Source: Streptomyces sp. NRRL F-5135 (lineage in GTDB: Bacteria; Actinomycetota; Actinomycetes; Streptomycetales; Streptomycetaceae). Taken from it: a stretch of DNA of 64,000 nucleotides. The DNA is taken from the NCBI RefSeq assembly GCF_000719775.1, contig NZ_JOHR01000027.1, positions 1 to 64,000 of the forward strand. The letters run 5' to 3'. A model generated the notes under the pieces. The model was not told where the DNA came from and searched no databases. It saw only the letters and a program-made list of their open reading frames with translations. This document shows, one piece after another, positions 59,497 through 64,000 of this stretch (position 1 is its first letter; every line of letters starts with the position of its first letter). The position numbers and the translations under genes were made by a program.

Positions 59497-60720
59497 ATGA
59501 GTCCGCACGCGGTCGCCGACGGCCTGGCCATCGAGGCCACCGGCCTCGAAAAGGCTTACGGAAAACCAGACAGAAGGCTTCTCGGCAAGGCCGGGAAGGG
59601 GAGGGGCGGAGGCAACGGGGAGGAGGGGGCCGGGGGCCGGGCGACAGCCCGGGCGGCCGGTCAGGCGGCCGGTCAGGGCGCTGGGCAGGACGCCGGACAG
59701 ACGTCCCGGCGCACGACCGTCCTGTGCGGGATCGACCTGCGCGTGCCCCGCGGGACCGTCTTCGCCCTCCTCGGCCCCAACGGCGCGGGCAAGACCACGG
59801 CCGTACGCATCCTCGCCACGCTCACCACCGCCGACCGCGGCACCGCCCGCGTCGCCGGCCACGACGTCGTCACCGAACGGCGCCGGGTGCGCCGGGCCAT
59901 CAGCCTGACCGGGCAGTTCGCCGCGGTCGACGAGAAGCAGACCGGCGAGGAGAACCTCCGGATGATGGCCCGCCTCAGCGGCCTCTCGCGCGCGGACGCC
60001 AAGCGCCGGGCCGCCGAACTCCTCGACACCTTCCAGCTCACCGCCGCGTCCCGCCGCCTGGCCGGTACGTACTCCGGCGGCATGCGCCGCCGCCTCGACC
60101 TCGCCGCCGGTCTGGTCGGCGAGCCGGAGGTCGTCTTCCTGGACGAACCGACGACCGGGCTCGATCCGCGCAGCCGGCAGGAGCTGTGGCAGGTCGTACG
60201 GGGGCTCTCCGCGCGGGGCGTCACCGTCTTCCTCACCACCCAGTACCTGGAGGAGGCCGATCAGCTGGCGGACCGGATCGCCGTGCTCGATCGCGGCAGG
60301 CTGGTCGCCGAGGGTACCGCCGACGAGCTGAAGACCCGGGTCGCGGGCCACCGCCTCGATCTCGTACTGGCCGACGAGGCCGCCTACCGCCGCCTCGCAC
60401 CCCGGGCCGTCCACCACAGCGCCGAGACCCTGACCGTCGGGCTCCCGACCGACGGCACGGCCGCCGAGGTACGGGCCCTGCTGGACGAGGTCGACCCGCA
60501 CCGCACGGACGTGATCCGCTTCACCCTCCACAGCGCCACGCTCGACGACGTCTTCCTCGCACTCACGGAAGGGGCCGGTACGGGAGAGGCCGGTACGGGA
60601 CAGGCCACCACGAGCACGAGCGGGGGCACGAGCACGAGCGGGGGCGCCGCCACCACCGCCACCACCACCACCGCCACCGCCGCCGCCAGCGACGACGGCA
60701 AGGAGCCCGCCCGTGTCTGA
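59497..60720 (+). CDS. DrrA-type ABC exporter ATP-binding protein
   Basis: ATPase of 407 aa, about 75 longer than usual. Walker A is LLGPNGAGKTT (G93-T100), the signature is YSGGMRRRLDLAAGL, Walker B is VVFLDEPTTGLDPRSRQ and the H-loop segment is LTTQYLEEADQLADR, typical of DrrA/daunorubicin-type exporters. Between the first strand (ATGLEKAYGKPD) and the second (TTVLCGIDLRVPRG) lies an insert of about 50 residues, Gly/Ala/Gln-rich with AGQ repeats. The C-terminus ends in a Thr/Ser/Gly-rich tail. AAGGAGGGGGC before the ATG is a strong ribosome site. Confidence 0.93.
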   Translation: MSPHAVADGLAIEATGLEKAYGKPDRRLLGKAGKGRGGGNGEEGAGGRATARAAGQAAGQGAGQDAGQTSRRTTVLCGIDLRVPRGTVFALLGPNGAGKTTAVRILATLTTADRGTARVAGHDVVTERRRVRRAISLTGQFAAVDEKQTGEENLRMMARLSGLSRADAKRRAAELLDTFQLTAASRRLAGTYSGGMRRRLDLAAGLVGEPEVVFLDEPTTGLDPRSRQELWQVVRGLSARGVTVFLTTQYLEEADQLADRIAVLDRGRLVAEGTADELKTRVAGHRLDLVLADEAAYRRLAPRAVHHSAETLTVGLPTDGTAAEVRALLDEVDPHRTDVIRFTLHSATLDDVFLALTEGAGTGEAGTGQATTSTSGGTSTSGGAATTATTTTATAAASDDGKEPARV

Positions 60721-61468
60721 GCTTCTCGCCCACTCCACCGCCCTCGCCGGCCGCGGCCTCCGGCTGAGCCGGCGCAACGTCGACGCCGTGATCACCGCGA
60801 TGCTGCTGCCGGTGATCCTGATGCTGCTCTTCGTCTACTTCTTCGGCGGCGCCATCGACACCGGCACCCGCTACGTGACGTACGTCGTCCCCGGTGTCCT
60901 CATCCTCTGCGCCGGATTCGGCTCCTCCACCACCGCCGTCAGCGTCAGCGACGACATGAAGGGCGGCATCATCGACCGGTTCCGGTCGCTCGACATCGGC
61001 GGTGCGCCGGTCCTCGCCGGGCACGTCGCCGCGAGCGTCGTCCGTAACCTCATCTCCACCACGCTCGTGCTCGGCGTCGCCTTCCTGATCGGCTTCCGCC
61101 CCGACACGAGCCCCGGGGCCGCCCTCGCCGCGGCGGGTGTTCTGATCGCCTTCATCACGGCCGTGTCCTGGCTCTCGGCCGTGGCCGGTCTGCTGGCCAG
61201 GACACCGGAGGCGGCCGGGGGGTTCACCTTCTTCGTGATGTTCCTGCCGTACCCGAGCAGCGCGTTCGTCCCGATCGACACCATGCCGAGCTGGCTGCAC
61301 GGCTTCGCCGAGCACCAGCCGGTCACGCCCGTGATCGAGTCCCTGCGCGGACTGCTCCTCGGCCAGTCCGTGGGCTCGGCGCCGTGGATCGCCCTCGGCT
61401 GGTGCGCCGGGCTGCTGGTGGTGTCACTGGCGCTGTCGGGGGTGCTGTTCCGGCGGCGTGCGGCCTGA
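60713..61468 (+). CDS. DrrB-type ABC exporter permease
   Basis: Membrane subunit of 251 aa with six helices (LLPVILMLLFVYFFGGAI and others). ABC-2 motifs include VPGVLILCAGFGSSTTAVSV and DMKGGIIDRFRSLDI, hallmarks of daunorubicin-type permeases. GTG start, 8-bp overlap with the ATPase gene. It forms the exporter with the preceding ATPase. Ends in a 23-bp stop-anchored repeat. Confidence 0.92.
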   Translation: MSELLAHSTALAGRGLRLSRRNVDAVITAMLLPVILMLLFVYFFGGAIDTGTRYVTYVVPGVLILCAGFGSSTTAVSVSDDMKGGIIDRFRSLDIGGAPVLAGHVAASVVRNLISTTLVLGVAFLIGFRPDTSPGAALAAAGVLIAFITAVSWLSAVAGLLARTPEAAGGFTFFVMFLPYPSSAFVPIDTMPSWLHGFAEHQPVTPVIESLRGLLLGQSVGSAPWIALGWCAGLLVVSLALSGVLFRRRAA

Positions 61469-61534
61469 CGCGTCCGTGCCGTACGGCGTGACGTGTTCGT
61501 ACGGTGCGGCCTGACGTGTCCGTACGGTGCGGCC
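61466..61534 (+). repeat. 23-bp tandem repeat with stops in three frames
   Basis: Three related 23-bp units start with TGACGCGTCCGTGCCGTACG, TGACGTGTTCGTACGGTGCG and TGACGTGTCCGTACGGTGCG. The TGA triplets (61466, 61489, 61512) begin with the permease stop and fall in three frames. Confidence 0.88.
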
Positions 61535-61584
61535 GCCGGACGCTTCCGTGCCGTACGGCCTCGGCCCGCCCGCCCGACGATCCC

Positions 61585-62850
61585 TCAGAAGATGTCCGGG
61601 CACCACGGGCGGCGGGCCGTGCGGAACAGCGTGTCCGCGAACGCCGCCGCGCCCGGCCGCTCCTCCGCCAGCGCACCCAGGGCCGCCAGCCGTACCGCCG
61701 ACGCGTCGCCCAGGTGCAGCGAAGCCAACTCCCGTACGTCCAGCGTGATGTCGGCGGTGTCGGTGGTCGGCGCGCACGTCGCCGCACACGTGCCGGCACC
61801 GGCCGCACCCGCCGCTGCGGTTTCCAGGCGGAACCGGCCGCCCGCGAGCCCCGCCGCGTCGTGGACCTCCAGCACCAGCGTGCCCGGCACCGCGTACGTG
61901 CGCGCCTGAAGTGCCCGCACCGTGTCCAGGATCCGCACCCACAGGAAATCCGCGCTGGTCACCACCCGCGCCGCCCGCGGGTCCGGCAGGAATTCCGGCA
62001 GCAGGTCGTCCGGCGCCCGGTAGCCCGTCCTGACGGTCGTGATCCAGTCGACCGACCAGACGAACTCCCACAGCGCGCGCTCCGCCGTCGGGTTCAGCGC
62101 GATCAGGTTGGCCACCGTCAGGGTGTTCAGCGGCTGCTTGCGGTCGCCCCAGTGCGAATCGGCGGTGTACCGCACGAGGCCCTCCACCTCACCGGCCCCG
62201 GCGCGGTACACCGCGAAGTACGGCTCCGTCCGGGGAAAGGGACTCGGCTCCTCGCCCGTCTCCAGCCGCCACCACCGCTCGGGGCGGGAGATCGCGCCGG
62301 GCTGGTTCCGCCGGAAGCGGTCGTGCAGGTCGGGCCCGAGCTTGCGTACGTCCGCCGCGTCGACCAGCTCGATCGAGCCGCCGCCCGCCGGGCGCGACCA
62401 GCGCGGATCACGGCCCGAACGGGGCACGTCGATCTCCCACTCGGTGATCGCGGCGGCGGGCCCGAAGCCGTACCGGCCGTAGATCGGGTACTCGGCCGCG
62501 ATCAGCGTGGCGACGACGTCCCCGCGCTCCCTGGCCGCCGCCAGGTCGGTGGCCATCATCCGGCTCAGCAGGCCGCGCCTGCGGTGGGTGGCGGTCACGG
62601 AGACGTTCGAGATCGCGTCGGCCGCGAGCACCGCACCGCCGGGCACCGTCAGCTCCTGGGCGAAGGAGCGGAAGGTCCCTACGCAGCGCCCGCCGTCGAA
62701 CGCGCCTTGGGTCCGGGCGAGATCGGCGTCGGCGAGCCGGCCCGCCACGACCTCGTCCGAACTCGTGGGCGGGCGCAGGAATCCGGTGTCGAGAGCCCGC
62801 GCCCAGTCGGTGAACTCGGACGCGGTGACATGACGGATCTCGAGGCTCAT
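61585..62850 (-). CDS. Eis-type GNAT acetyltransferase
   Basis: Tripartite acetyltransferase of 421 aa like Eis, which acetylates aminoglycosides and other amines at several positions. The N-terminal GNAT has [34 protein letters not shown] marks the end of this domain. The second GNAT-like region has [20 protein letters not shown], and an SCP2-like C-terminal domain follows. The chain ends in Phe (CPDIF), whose carboxylate is the general base in Eis. The ATG lies seven bases after TAGCGT with no ribosome site, so it may be leaderless. Confidence 0.92.
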   Translation of the reverse strand: MSLEIRHVTASEFTDWARALDTGFLRPPTSSDEVVAGRLADADLARTQGAFDGGRCVGTFRSFAQELTVPGGAVLAADAISNVSVTATHRRRGLLSRMMATDLAAARERGDVVATLIAAEYPIYGRYGFGPAAAITEWEIDVPRSGRDPRWSRPAGGGSIELVDAADVRKLGPDLHDRFRRNQPGAISRPERWWRLETGEEPSPFPRTEPYFAVYRAGAGEVEGLVRYTADSHWGDRKQPLNTLTVANLIALNPTAERALWEFVWSVDWITTVRTGYRAPDDLLPEFLPDPRAARVVTSADFLWVRILDTVRALQARTYAVPGTLVLEVHDAAGLAGGRFRLETAAAGAAGAGTCAATCAPTTDTADITLDVRELASLHLGDASAVRLAALGALAEERPGAAAFADTLFRTARRPWCPDIF

Positions 62851-62959
62851 GGGGCTCACGCTAGGCGTGCCCTGCGGGAATGTCGCGTGCTTTTAGCCTC
62901 TTCCGGAGCGCCGCCCGGCCTTCCGGACCCGACGTGTGTCCGGCACGGCGGGTACGCCC

Positions 62960-63628
62960 TCACAACAGCAGGTCCTCCACCTGCGCCTCGCCCTCACGGT
63001 ACCGGCGGGCGATCTCGGCCGTGCAGTTGTCGGTCGTGCGCTGCAACTGCTGGCGGCGTTTGGACAGTTGCTGTTCGTTGCGGATCAGTCTGCCCATTGC
63101 CGCGTTCAGTTCCTCGTCCGTACGCGCGTCCAGGTCCGACAGCTCCACCTCCGCGAGCGTCTCGGCCGCCAGCACCCGGTACTCCTCCCGGCGCGGGGTG
63201 GACAGCGTCACATGGCGGGCCGAGCTGCGGTGCCGCGAGGGGGTGTCGGTCAGGATCTCGGAGAGCCGGTCGACCACCGGTGTCTCGGGCGCGGTACGGC
63301 GGGCCAGCTCGGCGCGCAGGATGTCGATGCGGCCCTGGAGCAGCCGGCGCAGGTAGCTCAGGTCGGCCTCGTCGCGCTGGGAGTCCCGGCGCAGCGCGCG
63401 CAGTTCCGGCAGGTGCAGCACGGTGACGTCGTACGGCCGGGGCGCGGGCAGCGAGTCGGCGCCGTCGGCCCGCTGGACGGGGGGCCGCGGCCCGCCGCTG
63501 CCGCCGTCGGTCTCGGCGCCGCCCCCCGCCGGGCCACTGCCGGTACCGCGGGTCGTGGGACTCCCCCCGGCCGGACGGGGCGTCGTCGGTACGGAACCGG
63601 GCGGCTGCCCGGCGCCAGGTGTGCTCAT
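62960..63628 (-). CDS. rsiG: RsiG, c-di-GMP-dependent anti-sigma factor (AmfC-type)
   Basis: Helical protein of 222 aa that holds the sporulation sigma factor WhiG when loaded with c-di-GMP. After a disordered Gly/Pro N-terminus of about 65 residues come two long antiparallel helices. Each carries the E(X)3S(X)2R(X)3Q(X)3D signature: Glu87-Ser91-Arg94-Gln98-Asp102 (EADLSYLRRLLQGRID) and Glu185-Ser189-Arg192-Gln196-Asp200 (EQQLSKRRQQLQRTTD). Homologues are often annotated as aerial mycelium formation protein. ATG with GAGGGGAAG upstream. Divergent from dtd. whiG is not in the window. Confidence 0.94.
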   Translation of the reverse strand: MSTPGAGQPPGSVPTTPRPAGGSPTTRGTGSGPAGGGAETDGGSGGPRPPVQRADGADSLPAPRPYDVTVLHLPELRALRRDSQRDEADLSYLRRLLQGRIDILRAELARRTAPETPVVDRLSEILTDTPSRHRSSARHVTLSTPRREEYRVLAAETLAEVELSDLDARTDEELNAAMGRLIRNEQQLSKRRQQLQRTTDNCTAEIARRYREGEAQVEDLLL

Positions 63629-63650
63629 CGCGCGTACTTCCCCTCACTCA

Positions 63651-63698
63651 GCTGGGAACCCCATCCCTCGGTCCGCTGGGAACCCCACCCTCGACCGG
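63651..63698. repeat. Two direct 24-bp repeats upstream of rsiG
   Basis: GCTGGGAACCCCATCCCTCG (63651) and GCTGGGAACCCCACCCTCGA (63675) begin two adjacent copies, 24 bp apart, about 25-70 bp before the rsiG start. Each holds the short palindrome GGGAACCC/GGGTTCCC. They could be regulatory. Confidence 0.7.
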
Positions 63699-63791
63699 TG
63701 CGCGCACGCACCGCCTCCGTGCATCGTGCCACTCATGCCGCCGCATATGCTGCCGGTCTGCACCCGTTCGGACCCGGATAGGTTGGTCTGT

Positions 63792-64000
63792 ATGCGTGCG
63801 GTGGTGCAGAGAGTGGACGGCGCGAGCGTCGCCGTCGTGACCGGGTCCGGGACCGAGACGGTGGGGGAGTTCACGGGGGAGGGCCTGTGTGTGCTGGTGG
63901 GGGTCACCCATGAGGACACCAAGGAGCAGGCGGCCCGGCTGGCCAGGAAGCTCTGGTCGATACGGATGCTGGAGGGCGAGAAGTCCTGTTCGGAGGTGAA
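63792..64000 (+). CDS. dtd: D-aminoacyl-tRNA deacylase, N-terminal part
   Basis: The first 69 codons read MRAVVQRVDGASVAVV and then GLCVLVGVTHEDTKEQAARL, the start of Dtd, which hydrolyses D-aminoacyl-tRNA. The gene continues past the window end; the Gly-cisPro and SQFTL motifs are not reached. The ATG lies seven bases after TAGGTT (63779-63784) without a ribosome-binding site, so the transcript is probably leaderless. Confidence 0.93.
   Translation, partial: MRAVVQRVDGASVAVVTGSGTETVGEFTGEGLCVLVGVTHEDTKEQAARLARKLWSIRMLEGEKSCSEV

Noticed and set aside
1..64000. Biosynthetic cluster, prophage or toxin-antitoxin system as the main novelty
   Set aside because: No polyketide, NRPS, RiPP or phage structural genes and no convincing toxin-antitoxin pair were found.

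Overview
The window is a stretch of a high-GC actinobacterial chromosome, almost certainly Streptomyces. Signs are very GC-rich coding sequence, frequent GTG starts, ATGA overlaps, mycothiol genes (mshA, mshD), a PhoP-type PHO box, CsoR, the differentiation anti-sigma factor RsiG, and many families typical of Streptomyces. It opens on the last bases of a 5S rRNA gene, so an rrn operon lies just upstream, and it closes inside dtd.

Layout. 0.1-4 kb: ABC transporter plus two-component system operon. 4-13.4 kb: a type IV secretion-like set on the minus strand (VirD4-like, VirB4-like, SCO6880 family, TrbL/VirB6-like, VirB8-like and a small two-helix protein) with a divergent lytic transglycosylase/NlpC-P60 hydrolase; no relaxase is seen. 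13.4-20 kb: PAP2 phosphatase, a sortase and a possible substrate, a secreted flavoenzyme, lipoprotein and small conserved genes. 20-31 kb: phosphate block, with CsoR, a DUF47/Pit pair, pstSCAB behind a PHO box, and ppk-CHAD-NUDIX. 31-45 kb: GntR/ABC operon, mshD, secreted 5'-nucleotidase, ECF sigma factor with partner, MFS exporter, mshA-YbjN, a methyltransferase and a RipA-like NlpC/P60 hydrolase. 45-49 kb: a scarred segment with an Rpn-type remnant, an SCO4226-type protein, a MerR-PP2C fusion, an orphan lipoprotein and a broken transposase. 49-59 kb: several small regulator/effector pairs with palindromic operators, the XRE-HbhA-like-DUF2516 group and a receiver-SpoIIE phosphatase. 59-64 kb: TetR with a DrrAB-type exporter, an Eis-type acetyltransferase, rsiG and dtd.

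How it works together. The phosphate genes form a coherent set: high-affinity Pst uptake, low-affinity Pit uptake, polyphosphate metabolism and extracellular nucleotide scavenging. mshA (first step) and mshD (last step) both belong to mycothiol synthesis. Several regulators sit beside perfect dyads that are probably their own operators (CsoR, GntR, MerR, two TetR, XRE).

The least explained signal is a recurrent pattern. At least seven genes here end in a short tandem repeat (unit 9-23 bp) that begins at or includes the stop codon, so that two or more extra stop codons follow, in most cases covering all three frames. Other candidates for follow-up are the relaxase-less T4SS-like locus, the MerR-PP2C fusion with a MerR-type promoter, and the sortase that seems to start at CTG inside a CTGA overlap. 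Coordinates, motifs and dyads were read by eye from the sequence. Family names rest on recognised motifs, not on searches.
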